Positions 41,666 to 53,539 of a stretch of 64,000 bases of DNA are shown here, in pieces. This DNA comes from Tritrichomonas musculus (Eukaryota; Parabasalia; Tritrichomonadida; Tritrichomonadidae): NCBI GenBank assembly GCA_039105265.1, contig JAPFFF010000014.1, positions 682,001 through 746,000 on the forward strand. The letters run 5' to 3'. A program made the position numbers and the translations under genes. Numbering within the stretch: the stretch's first letter is position 1; every line of letters begins with the position of its first letter. The notes beneath the pieces are model-generated. The model was not told where the DNA came from. It did not search any database and saw only the letters and a program-made list of their open reading frames with translations.

Positions 41666-44600
41666 GGGACTATTTCACCTAAGTACTCAATTTTTCACTT
41701 AAGTTATCAAAAATTGAAAAGGTAAAAAAAATAATATCTCCAATTGATAAAGAAAAAATATTTAGTATCATTTTTCCTCTCAAAAACATATCATTAAAAA
41801 ATTCCAAAATGTTAAGCGCTGCAGCATTTATAGAGTAAGAAGCCGAAAAAAATATATATTAATCGGGGTTCCGTGGAGATTACAATGACGCAATTTTTAT
41901 CCCAAAATTCCTTTTTCAAATATAATATCTAATTTAATCGCAACAAACTCCACGAGAAAAAAGTTTGTAAGTACCAGGACATTGTAGACAATTGAGTTTT
42001 ACGTCGAACTTTGCGATATAAAATGCTAATTCGTATATTTTTAGATCAGCGATTTATATCTAATAATTTAATTTTCTTGGTTCATTGTTGAAATAGATAG
42101 AAAATCTCCTCGAATAATATTCTTTATCATTTTTTACATATTATACTAGCTTTAAACGTTATAAAAAACCCTCTGAATATATACGATTATTCTATAATAT
42201 TCATAAACCAATCAGTAAATTGCTAACAAAAACATATTAAAATATATATATGTGAATCAATATTAGAAAATATGTAAATCATTTTTTCTTATTTTATTTT
42301 TTTGATGTAGAAAAATGAAGATTATGATTAAATCAAAACTTATTATAAACGTATTTGGTATTAAATCAAGATATATTACTGTATTTATTTAAAGTATTTT
42401 GATTTTTATATTATTTGGAATATATTTGAGTAGTATATAAATTGTTTTTACTAGAAAAATCTATATCATATTTTGATATATCAACATTTTAAAATTATTT
42501 TTTTTTTTTCTATAACTTATTTAAATTTTTCAATAATTATTTGTAATTTTGAGAAAAGTTTATATCAGTTGATGAATATTTTAAATCAATTTTTTGAGAT
42601 AATGCCTTTTATCGGCAACTTTTTGTGATGTTTTTATTGAATGAAGATTAAGAATTATTGACATAGAAAAAGTAGGAAAGTAAAATAATTATATAAAATC
42701 AAAATATCTTAATATTAGCTTTGTATAATAATAATATTTAAATCTAAATTAGATGTTATATAATATATAATACTAAATTTTGCTGCATAATAAATAAGTA
42801 TTTAATTAAAATAGTTTTTTAATAGATATTGTTTGAAAACAAAAATATTCATAAATACATTATGTGGAATAAAGATTACTAAATTTTTAAGTGGATAATT
42901 ATCAATATAAGTTGTAAAATAACCTATTTTATAATCGAGAAAGGAGCAAGGGTAACCGTTTTTCGTACGTTAAGAAGCCTTAAAAAAGCATTTATATCTT
43001 ATTATAAGAACAAGAAAAAACAATATTTTTTAAATATATTGATTATTTATATTAGATAAAATAATCCTTAATGATACATTACATAATTATTTCAAGTGTG
43101 ATGAAATTAATGACTAATGATATTTTTTTTGATCATCCAAAGGACTTGTAGATTAATGGTTTTGACATTCTATTTTAGTGCTAAATGATAAAATGATATT
43201 ATGTCTTTTAAATAAAATTTATAGTAGACTTATAAAATTCCATATCGCATTTTTTATTTTTGAAATCCTGGGGAATAATCCTTTCTGTTGAGTGTTTATT
43301 TACATTAATATTTTATTTTGTCGACGATTGGTGTTAATAATTCTATTATATTATAATTAATGTTTTTTTAATAAGGAATTGTTATTACAAAATATAATTT
43401 TTTTAATATATATTTATTTAATAAAGCATATTAAATATATTATTTTCATTTTGGAGTTGAAATGGAAATAATTGCATGAATATTTATGTTCATTAAAAAT
43501 CAAAGTTTTCGGGGGAATAATAACAAATAGTTGTTATATAAAATCATATCAAGCAAATATAATTATTTATCAGCTGAATAAATCAATTAATTGCGATATT
43601 TATGAATTTTAATGATGTTTAGAGGTTCTATGATTTTTAATTATTAAATTTTAATAATAAAATAGACTATCATCTTTAATATAGGGAAATTTCATTTCCA
43701 AAATAACTAAGCACATAAGTAAATTCAGAATTAAAAATGAATAAAAAAAAAAATTGAGTAGTGCAAATTTTTAACACAAAAACTCATAGTATAATTTGTT
43801 TGTATTTTTCATAAGTACATATAATATTTTATATAATATATAATAGTTTTTTTATCTAAAATATCTCTATAATTTATTTATATTATTGAGATAAAAATGT
43901 TTTATTCAAAATAAATCTAATTTGAATGCCTATTCAAATATTTTTTTCTCTCAATTTTTTCTTTTCAAATTTAAGTTTTATCGTTTTACAAATTTTTCTT
44001 GATGGGATATTAATATTTTTTAAATATTCTTGTATATTTAATCATATATATAGTTTTAAAAAATAATTACTCATAAGGTATTTTAAATCAATTTATATAT
44101 TTGCTTGGGAGAATGCATAAAACTAATGATCGAGTGTAACTTATCATGACTCTAATATAAAATTGGTAGTTGTGATTTGAGATTTAGTCGAATAAATAGA
44201 TTTAATATACGCATATATATCTAATATATTGTTTTCGAATGATTTGGTATGTTGAATTTGGGACAATATTTGATTTAATAGCATCAGTAATTATTTCAAA
44301 AAACTGATTATATCTCAGCCATTTTGTAAAAATATTGAGTCTCGCATGGTTTATTCTAATTATATTAGCAGATACTTTTAAATCATCATATGGTCTATCT
44401 TGAATTATTTGAAATTGAGAATCTCCAAATTTCATCGATTGCCCTTAATCAAATCATAAAAGTAATATTTATATATAAATATTATTATATTATTTATAAA
44501 TAAAATAAAATTTTGAATTTATTAATTATATAACGCAAAAAAAGGCAAACAACGAGAAAAAATAGCCCATTCAATAAGTTAACTCTCCTCTTCAATTTGT

Positions 44601-46029
44601 CAACTTTTTGAATTATTTTTATACTTTGATATTTTTCTTTCATTTGTCGGTAAATCGATTTATTTCTGTGATTTTACACAACTTCTATCAAACATGTAAA
44701 AACGTTTAGAATTAAAATTCGTACGTTAGTTCTGAAAAGTTAAACTTTTTGATAACTTGGATTTTTTTAAAACGATAGATTCTTTTCTGGTCCATATAAA
44801 GTTTACTTAAAAACCAATATACTATATAATATTTCAATATGAAGTCGAAACGATTTTCAATAACCTCTAAAGTGGTGCTTCTTTTAATAGAGGTAATTTC
44901 AAGATCTTTTTCTCAAAATTGAAATAAAATATGCGAAAATGGTCTATAATATATATATATAAACGTTATTATATAATAACAACATTATGAAATTCAAATT
45001 TCAGTTCAAATCATTGAGATATTTGAAAACTTTTTTATTAAACTTTTTCATTTCCACTGGAAATTTTCAAGAAGGGAATCATTTTAAACTGTATAAAAAA
45101 ACTTAAATCTCCAGTGTGGAATTTTTATGACATTAAATAAATTAAAACATATATTGAAAAGAAAATTAAACCTTTTGGAAATAATTGATATAAAATCTGA
45201 AAATTAACATAAAATGTAATTTTAATGAAGAAATCATAAGTGTCAATGTTTAAAAAATAAAATTATAATTTTCTTTAATGAAACCCTTTATTCAATTTTT
45301 ATGATAAGATAAATGCTAACATCTAGAGTTTCGATTTGTTATTCCAAAGTAAATTTAATAAATATAAATATAATAAATAAGATATTTTTAATTATTTTGA
45401 CAACTTAAATGATTATAATTCTTCAAATTTGTCTAATAATTTTATTCTTTTTCTAAAATGACAAGTAGGCTTGTTATTTTCCGATTCTCGAGATTGATAA
45501 TTGATTGACTTTTCGATATCGATACATAAATACGCACTGATTCTCGAGATCGATTTCAGAGATCGAGAATTTTACGAATTTCCAGTAGCAACTTTTTGAG
45601 AGCTAGATTAATTGAATTTAATTTCGCTCACTTTTTCATGAACAATGCTTCAATGAAAATGGATTATTTTTAAAAAGTTTGAATTATCATATTCATAATG
45701 CTATTATATGAGTTGTTTAAATTCGCATATTAACCATATCATATGACAAAATAATAACCACTTCTTCATTTTAATTTACTTTTTCTTTTAATTGAAAGGT
45801 TATGTTGGTTATATTTTTTAGAGAAAAAGTTGATATGCCTCGTGCTTTAAAAAAATGCTAAAATGAGTGAAAAAATGAGGGAAAGAATCAAAATTTAGGA
45901 TTTGGTGGTTGCTACAGGCAACAACAGTGATAGGTATCACGATATTTATTATGTGTAGCAATCAAAACCTTAAACTTGAACCTTGTCCAGAGATAATGTT
46001 TGACAAAGACTTAACTGGCAGCAATCTTA
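41666..46029 (+). repeat. Left arm of the long inverted repeat (4,364 bp)
   Basis: AT-rich and mostly non-coding. It contains a 77-codon ORF on the minus strand and, at its inner end, the beginning of a frame that continues into the core. Apart from this nothing was recognised. Confidence 0.9.
44202..44435 (-). CDS. 77-residue ORF in the left arm, unknown
   Basis: MKFGDSQFQIIQDRPYDDLK... continues with a charged, helix-like sequence including RINHARLNIFTKWLRYNQFF. No family recognised. Identical to the ORF in the right arm at 49249-49482, so it exists as an outward-facing pair. It could be a remnant of a transposon protein or a chance frame. No clear initiator precedes the ATG. Confidence 0.35.
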   Translation of the reverse strand: MKFGDSQFQIIQDRPYDDLKVSANIIRINHARLNIFTKWLRYNQFFEIITDAIKSNIVPNSTYQIIRKQYIRYICVY

Positions 46030-46675
46030 GCAAAGATCTTATCACTGTTGCTAGAGAAAAAGTTTTTACGATAGAATTTGACGATTCTGATTATGCTAAC
46101 ATACTTGAACCCAAAATATTTACATTTATAAAGGATATTAATCTTAGAGATGTATATAAATGCGATGTTATAGATTTGTTATAGGTATAAAAAATAACAC
46201 AGGACTTGTTTCATAATGCATTAGAACTTAAGAAAATGATTCTGTATAAGGTAATGATCCATCAAGTATTACGTATATTAAGCACTTTAGCATACCTGGA
46301 ATAGATATAGCTCAAGACCCAGATATAGCTATCGTGAAATATGTAAAAAACTTAGTAAAAAACAAGAGCAATAATAATTATGAAACATTAAAGACAAAAT
46401 TAGATGAAATGGAGAATAATTTGTGGAAGCATTTTTATTATGTATTTACACTTTGTGATGACCAAACGATAGATAACATTTTTTATTCAGATAATACTTC
46501 AACAAAAGAATTTGGTTTAGAATTTTATTAAGATTTTATTTTTAACAAGAAAGAATATTTAGTGATGATGATTAGAACCAATATTATAAAAGGGAAAACT
46601 TATATTGATGAAATTTATGGTCCTACAAGATTTATAGAATTAAATGATTTTGAGTATACTAATTTTGATAATATT
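45879..46675 (+). pseudogene. Broken gene of unknown function crossing arm and core
   Basis: A frame open from 45879 (hydrophobic WWLLQATTVIGITIFIM segment, no ATG; first ATG at 45951) runs to TAG at 46182, crossing the arm/core boundary at 46029. Protein-like sequence continues in pieces: DLFHNALELKK (after two stops), then 46250-46531 (IPGIDIAQDPDIAIVKYVKNLV to EFGLEFY), then a piece ending FELNDFEYTN-like near 46670. Asp/Asn/Lys-rich and possibly membrane-anchored. I recognise no family. The stops make it a pseudogene or several short genes. Confidence 0.4.
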
Positions 46676-46967
46676 TAACGTTATGGACGGCACAATTATA
46701 ATTATAATATAAAGTAACCACGCTTATAATAATTATCATAATAATAATAAAATAGATATATAGCAGTAGTGAACCGTAGGCTAGGCCAAATAAAATGCCC
46801 CAGCCTACCACTACTCCAAGGGCTCCCACCCCTGGACCCCGCCTTACAAAGTCTTCAAAAAGCTCCAACAGTCCATATAATTCAAAAAGTTGGTAACAAA
46901 AAAATTCTAAGCAAAAAGTTTTATGGTCTCGTTATCAAAATTATTTTAGGGCAAATAATCTACCTAA

Positions 46968-47126
46968 ACCAATTTATGGGATAAAGACGAGGTTGATGTT
47001 AATATTCTTAATATTTTCATCATGAATGTAACGTTATGGACGGCACAAATGGACGTCCTTATATCGAAGATTGTGCCAGAGCTATATGGTGCAAGTGTTA
47101 AGGACAGGCTTAACGAAGTATTATAA
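46968..47126 (+). pseudogene. Protein-like open segment in the core
   Basis: Reads NLWDKDEVDVNILNIF, then LWTAQMDVLISKIVPELYGA and VKDRLNEVL, ending TAA. The composition is convincingly protein-like but there is no family I recognise and no in-frame ATG at its beginning. Probably an exon-sized fragment of the same decayed gene set. Confidence 0.35.
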
Positions 47127-47259
47127 ATATGATTACAAATATTTTTATAAGCGTGGTTACTTTTATTTCGAAAATAACTGATGTAGAAATGGGGGATGGA
47201 GATTCCATGGAAAATACATATAAATGCTATAAGCTGATAGAATAGGTGAACTGGCACCT

Positions 47260-47630
47260 CCAGATGATCCCAATATCGATCAATAATTTCTTAATGAGAT
47301 AGAAAATGACTGACAAGAAAAGGAAATAATTGTTTTTGTTGAAATAAGAATTCCAAGTCAAGAATATTAAAATGATTTTTTAAATCAAATAACTGTTTAA
47401 TTTGACAAGAATATAAGTAATAAGATCAAATGATATTTTTTTTAATATGGAGCTACAATATTATCAATTGTTTCACGGCAAAACAATGTGAAAAGCTTTA
47501 TATAAATTAAACTATATAAAGTTTAAGATGGAATGAACAAAATATCTCTGAAAACTTTATTAGTTCAATTAGGAATGAAAACAAAAGCAATTAATGATAA
47601 TTTATTAACTAAATAAAAGTTTTATTTCCT
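47260..47630 (+). pseudogene. Stop-riddled coding relic at the right end of the core
   Basis: One frame reads EKEIIVFVEIRIPSQEY, NDFLNQIT, DKNISNKIK, YGATILSIVSRQNNVKSF and KISLKTLLVQLGMKTKAIND, interrupted five times by TAA and once by TGA. Unknown family. The stops could be C-to-T changes of CAA and one TGG to TGA. Confidence 0.35.
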
Positions 47631-47654
47631 TTTATATAAAATATAATTTAAAAA

Positions 47655-50600
47655 TAAGATTGCTGCCAGTTAAGTCTTTGTCAAACATTATCTCTGGACA
47701 AGGTTCAAGTTTAAGGTTTTGATTGCTACACATAATAAATATCGTGATACCTATCACTGTTGTTGCCTGTAGCAACCACCAAATCCTAAATTTTGATTCT
47801 TTCCCTCATTTTTTCACTCATTTTAGCATTTTTTTAAAGCACGAGGCATATCAACTTTTTCTCTAAAAAATATAACCAACATAACCTTTCAATTAAAAGA
47901 AAAAGTAAATTAAAATGAAGAAGTGGTTATTATTTTGTCATATGATATGGTTAATATGCGAATTTAAACAACTCATATAATAGCATTATGAATATGATAA
48001 TTCAAACTTTTTAAAAATAATCCATTTTCATTGAAGCATTGTTCATGAAAAAGTGAGCGAAATTAAATTCAATTAATCTAGCTCTCAAAAAGTTGCTACT
48101 GGAAATTCGTAAAATTCTCGATCTCTGAAATCGATCTCGAGAATCAGTGCGTATTTATGTATCGATATCGAAAAGTCAATCAATTATCAATCTCGAGAAT
48201 CGGAAAATAACAAGCCTACTTGTCATTTTAGAAAAAGAATAAAATTATTAGACAAATTTGAAGAATTATAATCATTTAAGTTGTCAAAATAATTAAAAAT
48301 ATCTTATTTATTATATTTATATTTATTAAATTTACTTTGGAATAACAAATCGAAACTCTAGATGTTAGCATTTATCTTATCATAAAAATTGAATAAAGGG
48401 TTTCATTAAAGAAAATTATAATTTTATTTTTTAAACATTGACACTTATGATTTCTTCATTAAAATTACATTTTATGTTAATTTTCAGATTTTATATCAAT
48501 TATTTCCAAAAGGTTTAATTTTCTTTTCAATATATGTTTTAATTTATTTAATGTCATAAAAATTCCACACTGGAGATTTAAGTTTTTTTATACAGTTTAA
48601 AATGATTCCCTTCTTGAAAATTTCCAGTGGAAATGAAAAAGTTTAATAAAAAAGTTTTCAAATATCTCAATGATTTGAACTGAAATTTGAATTTCATAAT
48701 GTTGTTATTATATAATAACGTTTATATATATATATTATAGACCATTTTCGCATATTTTATTTCAATTTTGAGAAAAAGATCTTGAAATTACCTCTATTAA
48801 AAGAAGCACCACTTTAGAGGTTATTGAAAATCGTTTCGACTTCATATTGAAATATTATATAGTATATTGGTTTTTAAGTAAACTTTATATGGACCAGAAA
48901 AGAATCTATCGTTTTAAAAAAATCCAAGTTATCAAAAAGTTTAACTTTTCAGAACTAACGTACGAATTTTAATTCTAAACGTTTTTACATGTTTGATAGA
49001 AGTTGTGTAAAATCACAGAAATAAATCGATTTACCGACAAATGAAAGAAAAATATCAAAGTATAAAAATAATTCAAAAAGTTGACAAATTGAAGAGGAGA
49101 GTTAACTTATTGAATGGGCTATTTTTTCTCGTTGTTTGCCTTTTTTTGCGTTATATAATTAATAAATTCAAAATTTTATTTTATTTATAAATAATATAAT
49201 AATATTTATATATAAATATTACTTTTATGATTTGATTAAGGGCAATCGATGAAATTTGGAGATTCTCAATTTCAAATAATTCAAGATAGACCATATGATG
49301 ATTTAAAAGTATCTGCTAATATAATTAGAATAAACCATGCGAGACTCAATATTTTTACAAAATGGCTGAGATATAATCAGTTTTTTGAAATAATTACTGA
49401 TGCTATTAAATCAAATATTGTCCCAAATTCAACATACCAAATCATTCGAAAACAATATATTAGATATATATGCGTATATTAAATCTATTTATTCGACTAA
49501 ATCTCAAATCACAACTACCAATTTTATATTAGAGTCATGATAAGTTACACTCGATCATTAGTTTTATGCATTCTCCCAAGCAAATATATAAATTGATTTA
49601 AAATACCTTATGAGTAATTATTTTTTAAAACTATATATATGATTAAATATACAAGAATATTTAAAAAATATTAATATCCCATCAAGAAAAATTTGTAAAA
49701 CGATAAAACTTAAATTTGAAAAGAAAAAATTGAGAGAAAAAAATATTTGAATAGGCATTCAAATTAGATTTATTTTGAATAAAACATTTTTATCTCAATA
49801 ATATAAATAAATTATAGAGATATTTTAGATAAAAAAACTATTATATATTATATAAAATATTATATGTACTTATGAAAAATACAAACAAATTATACTATGA
49901 GTTTTTGTGTTAAAAATTTGCACTACTCAATTTTTTTTTTTATTCATTTTTAATTCTGAATTTACTTATGTGCTTAGTTATTTTGGAAATGAAATTTCCC
50001 TATATTAAAGATGATAGTCTATTTTATTATTAAAATTTAATAATTAAAAATCATAGAACCTCTAAACATCATTAAAATTCATAAATATCGCAATTAATTG
50101 ATTTATTCAGCTGATAAATAATTATATTTGCTTGATATGATTTTATATAACAACTATTTGTTATTATTCCCCCGAAAACTTTGATTTTTAATGAACATAA
50201 ATATTCATGCAATTATTTCCATTTCAACTCCAAAATGAAAATAATATATTTAATATGCTTTATTAAATAAATATATATTAAAAAAATTATATTTTGTAAT
50301 AACAATTCCTTATTAAAAAAACATTAATTATAATATAATAGAATTATTAACACCAATCGTCGACAAAATAAAATATTAATGTAAATAAACACTCAACAGA
50401 AAGGATTATTCCCCAGGATTTCAAAAATAAAAAATGCGATATGGAATTTTATAAGTCTACTATAAATTTTATTTAAAAGACATAATATCATTTTATCATT
50501 TAGCACTAAAATAGAATGTCAAAACCATTAATCTACAAGTCCTTTGGATGATCAAAAAAAATATCATTAGTCATTAATTTCATCACACTTGAAATAATTA

Positions 50601-52018
50601 TGTAATGTATCATTAAGGATTATTTTATCTAATATAAATAATCAATATATTTAAAAAATATTGTTTTTTCTTGTTCTTATAATAAGATATAAATGCTTTT
50701 TTAAGGCTTCTTAACGTACGAAAAACGGTTACCCTTGCTCCTTTCTCGATTATAAAATAGGTTATTTTACAACTTATATTGATAATTATCCACTTAAAAA
50801 TTTAGTAATCTTTATTCCACATAATGTATTTATGAATATTTTTGTTTTCAAACAATATCTATTAAAAAACTATTTTAATTAAATACTTATTTATTATGCA
50901 GCAAAATTTAGTATTATATATTATATAACATCTAATTTAGATTTAAATATTATTATTATACAAAGCTAATATTAAGATATTTTGATTTTATATAATTATT
51001 TTACTTTCCTACTTTTTCTATGTCAATAATTCTTAATCTTCATTCAATAAAAACATCACAAAAAGTTGCCGATAAAAGGCATTATCTCAAAAAATTGATT
51101 TAAAATATTCATCAACTGATATAAACTTTTCTCAAAATTACAAATAATTATTGAAAAATTTAAATAAGTTATAGAAAAAAAAAAAATAATTTTAAAATGT
51201 TGATATATCAAAATATGATATAGATTTTTCTAGTAAAAACAATTTATATACTACTCAAATATATTCCAAATAATATAAAAATCAAAATACTTTAAATAAA
51301 TACAGTAATATATCTTGATTTAATACCAAATACGTTTATAATAAGTTTTGATTTAATCATAATCTTCATTTTTCTACATCAAAAAAATAAAATAAGAAAA
51401 AATGATTTACATATTTTCTAATATTGATTCACATATATATATTTTAATATGTTTTTGTTAGCAATTTACTGATTGGTTTATGAATATTATAGAATAATCG
51501 TATATATTCAGAGGGTTTTTTATAACGTTTAAAGCTAGTATAATATGTAAAAAATGATAAAGAATATTATTCGAGGAGATTTTCTATCTATTTCAACAAT
51601 GAACCAAGAAAATTAAATTATTAGATATAAATCGCTGATCTAAAAATATACGAATTAGCATTTTATATCGCAAAGTTCGACGTAAAACTCAATTGTCTAC
51701 AATGTCCTGGTACTTACAAACTTTTTTCTCGTGGAGTTTGTTGCGATTAAATTAGATATTATATTTGAAAAAGGAATTTTGGGATAAAAATTGCGTCATT
51801 GTAATCTCCACGGAACCCCGATTAATATATATTTTTTTCGGCTTCTTACTCTATAAATGCTGCAGCGCTTAACATTTTGGAATTTTTTAATGATATGTTT
51901 TTGAGAGGAAAAATGATACTAAATATTTTTTCTTTATCAATTGGAGATATTATTTTTTTTACCTTTTCAATTTTTGATAACTTAAGTGAAAAATTGAGTA
52001 CTTAGGTGAAATAGTCCC
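47655..52018 (-). repeat. Right arm of the long inverted repeat (4,364 bp)
   Basis: Inverse of 41666-46029 with no net indel. It carries the mirror ORF at 49249-49482 and the mirror 5' part of the core gene, which here runs into different core sequence and stops at once. Confidence 0.9.
49249..49482 (+). CDS. 77-residue ORF in the right arm, unknown
   Basis: Residue-for-residue identical to the minus-strand ORF at 44202-44435. See that entry; function unknown. Perfect identity of the pair supports recent or continuing homogenisation of the arms. Confidence 0.35.
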   Translation: MKFGDSQFQIIQDRPYDDLKVSANIIRINHARLNIFTKWLRYNQFFEIITDAIKSNIVPNSTYQIIRKQYIRYICVY

Positions 52019-52027
52019 TTCATTTTT
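52019..52027 (+). repeat. 9-bp direct repeat (right target-site duplication)
   Basis: TTCATTTTT, copy of 41657-41665. Confidence 0.7.
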
Positions 52028-52092
52028 TATGAAAAAAAAAAATTCAATTAATTGAATATATATTTCTTTATTCATTTAGTATTGAAGATCAG

Positions 52093-52129
<37 letters not shown>

Positions 52130-52416
52130 AATAATCGCGAAATAAAAAATGCCGATTATGATTTTTAATTCAAATATTTTGAAAAATACTATTCAAAATT
52201 CTAAAAAAATATTCTGATTACAAAATTTTAGTATTTTAAAAAGTTTCTTTCTTTGTGTTATTTTTCCTAATATAAAAATTGAAAAATATTCGATATAAAT
52301 CATTATTACTGGATTAGTTTATTGAATTATCCCAAATATATATAATGTAAAAAAATTTTATTTAAATTGAATGTATTCAATAAAAGCAATAAATTATTTC
52401 ATTGTTTGACTTCATC
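52028..52416. other. Spacer with T33 tract upstream of alanine dehydrogenase
   Basis: AT-rich leader region. A 33-nt T run lies at 52096-52128. No gene seen. Confidence 0.5.
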
Positions 52417-52422
52417 TCATTT
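52417..52422 (+). promoter_or_regulatory. Initiator-like element TCATTT
   Basis: A at 52419 would give a 14-nt leader to the ATG at 52433 and excludes the in-frame TTG at 52367 as start. Confidence 0.45.
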
Positions 52423-52432
52423 TTTCATCATA

Positions 52433-53539
52433 ATGAAAATTGGTATACCAAAAGAAATCAAAAACCATGAAGGTCGTGTCTCTGTAACTCCTTCTGGTGC
52501 TCAAGAATTTATTGAACATGGTCATGAAGTTTATGTTGAACATGATGCAGGTCTTCAATCTGGATTCACTGATGACATGTATAAGGCTGTTGGTGCTAAA
52601 ATCCTTCAAACAGCAGCAGAAGTCTACGGTATAGCTGATATGATATACAAGGTTAAAGAGCCAATCAAATCTGAATATGGCTTAATTCGAGAAAACCAAA
52701 TTGTTTTTACATACTTCCACTTTTCAAGTAATAAAGAACTCACAGATGCAATGATTAAAAGCAAAGCTATTTGTATCGCATTTGAAACAGTCAGAGGAGC
52801 AGATGGACGTTCTTTACCTCTTCTTATTCCTATGTCAGAAGTTGCAGGTAGAATGTCAGCACAAGAAGGTGCAAGATTCCTTGAAGCGCCACAAGGAGGA
52901 AAAGGAATTTTGATGGGTGGAGTTCCTGGAGTTAAGCCAGCTAAAGTTCTTGTTCTTGGTGCAGGAACAGTTGGATATTATGCAGCATTAACATGCGCAG
53001 GAATGGGAGCAAATGTAGTAATTACTGATGTATACTTGCCAAGGCTTTCTCAAATCAGGGAATCACTTCCTGCAAATGTTAATACCCTTTACTCATCCAA
53101 GTATAATATTGAAGCTGAATTGCATGATAGCGATTTAATCATTGGATGTGCATTGATCCCAGGAGCAAAGACGCCACATCTTGTTACTAAGGATATGCTT
53201 TCAAAGGTTAGACCTGGAACTGTAATGGTTGATGTTGCAATTGACCAAGGTGGATGCTTTGAAAATTCTCATGCAACATCACACGATGATCCAATTTTCA
53301 AAGTTGATGATAAAGTATTTTATTGCGTCGGTAATATCCCAGGAGCTGTCCCTCATACATCAACTCCAGCTCTTGCAAATGCAACAATAAGATATGGTCT
53401 TAAGATTGCCGATATGGGGTGGGAAGCTGCTCTTAAGTCAGATCAAGGATTCAAACAAGGACTTAACATTTACAAAGGAAAAGTTGCTTGCAAAGCTGTT
53501 TCTGACACATTCAAACTTCCATACGAGCCATGGGAGTAA
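52433..53539 (+). CDS. ald: Alanine dehydrogenase, bacterial type
   Basis: 368 residues, NAD-dependent interconversion of alanine with pyruvate and ammonia; in anaerobic protists alanine is a common end product. Motifs: IGIPKEIKNHEGRVSVTP (N-terminal substrate site with Lys/Arg), YFHFSSN, MSEVAGRMSAQEGA, the Rossmann fold LVLGAGTVGYYAA, and VDVAIDQGGCFENSHATSH with the catalytic Asp/His pair region, then YCVGNIPGAVPHTST. Length is close to the bacterial enzyme (about 371). The start is the ATG just before MKIGIPKE, supported by the initiator. Trichomonad copies of such enzymes are generally explained by lateral transfer from bacteria; base use matches the neighbours, so any transfer is old. 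Stop TAAA. Confidence 0.95.
   Translation: MKIGIPKEIKNHEGRVSVTPSGAQEFIEHGHEVYVEHDAGLQSGFTDDMYKAVGAKILQTAAEVYGIADMIYKVKEPIKSEYGLIRENQIVFTYFHFSSNKELTDAMIKSKAICIAFETVRGADGRSLPLLIPMSEVAGRMSAQEGARFLEAPQGGKGILMGGVPGVKPAKVLVLGAGTVGYYAALTCAGMGANVVITDVYLPRLSQIRESLPANVNTLYSSKYNIEAELHDSDLIIGCALIPGAKTPHLVTKDMLSKVRPGTVMVDVAIDQGGCFENSHATSHDDPIFKVDDKVFYCVGNIPGAVPHTSTPALANATIRYGLKIADMGWEAALKSDQGFKQGLNIYKGKVACKAVSDTFKLPYEPWE

Larger units (their letters stand above)
46030..47654 (+). other. Unique core of the palindromic element
   Basis: 1,625 bp between the arms. It contains the broken unknown gene above, a C-rich block (about 46790-46845, many CCC runs, unlike anything nearby), the 19-mer AACGTTATGGACGGCACAA twice (46677-46695 and 47030-47048), and an inverted pair AAGTAACCACGCTTAT (about 46713) and ATAAGCGTGGTTACTT (about 47148). 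Open pieces follow (46968-47126 and about 47260-47630) interrupted by stops. Confidence 0.6.
41666..52018. mobile_element. 10.35-kb palindromic element, 4,364-bp inverted arms, 9-bp TSD
   Basis: Begins GGGACTATTTCACC and ends with its inverse. Every base at x in the left arm that I compared pairs with 93684-x in the right arm, so the arms have exactly equal length. Compared stretches include the outer ends, 42490, 42900, 43740, 44200-44435 and 45480, and homopolymer lengths of 11 and 12 agree. A 9-bp duplication and very long inverted ends point to a Mutator-like (MULE) or foldback transposon. No intact transposase is visible, so the class is inferred. Confidence 0.75.

Noticed and set aside
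46659-46868. Glycine-rich minus-strand ORF in the palindrome core
   Set aside because: It is the reverse of the C-rich block; composition explains the open frame and no domain is visible.
47260-47630. Alternative genetic code with TAA as glutamine
   Set aside because: All intact genes in the window end with ordinary stops, mainly TAA, and have no internal TAA; this segment also contains a TGA.
41666-52018. Maverick/Polinton identity for the palindromic element
   Set aside because: No polymerase, integrase, ATPase or protease frames are visible. Flanking duplication is 9 bp, not the 5-6 bp of Mavericks, and the arms are far too long.
41666-52018. Assembly artefact as the explanation for the perfect arms
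   Set aside because: Not excluded, but the 9-bp duplication exactly at the ends and the unique core argue for a real element; long reads would decide.
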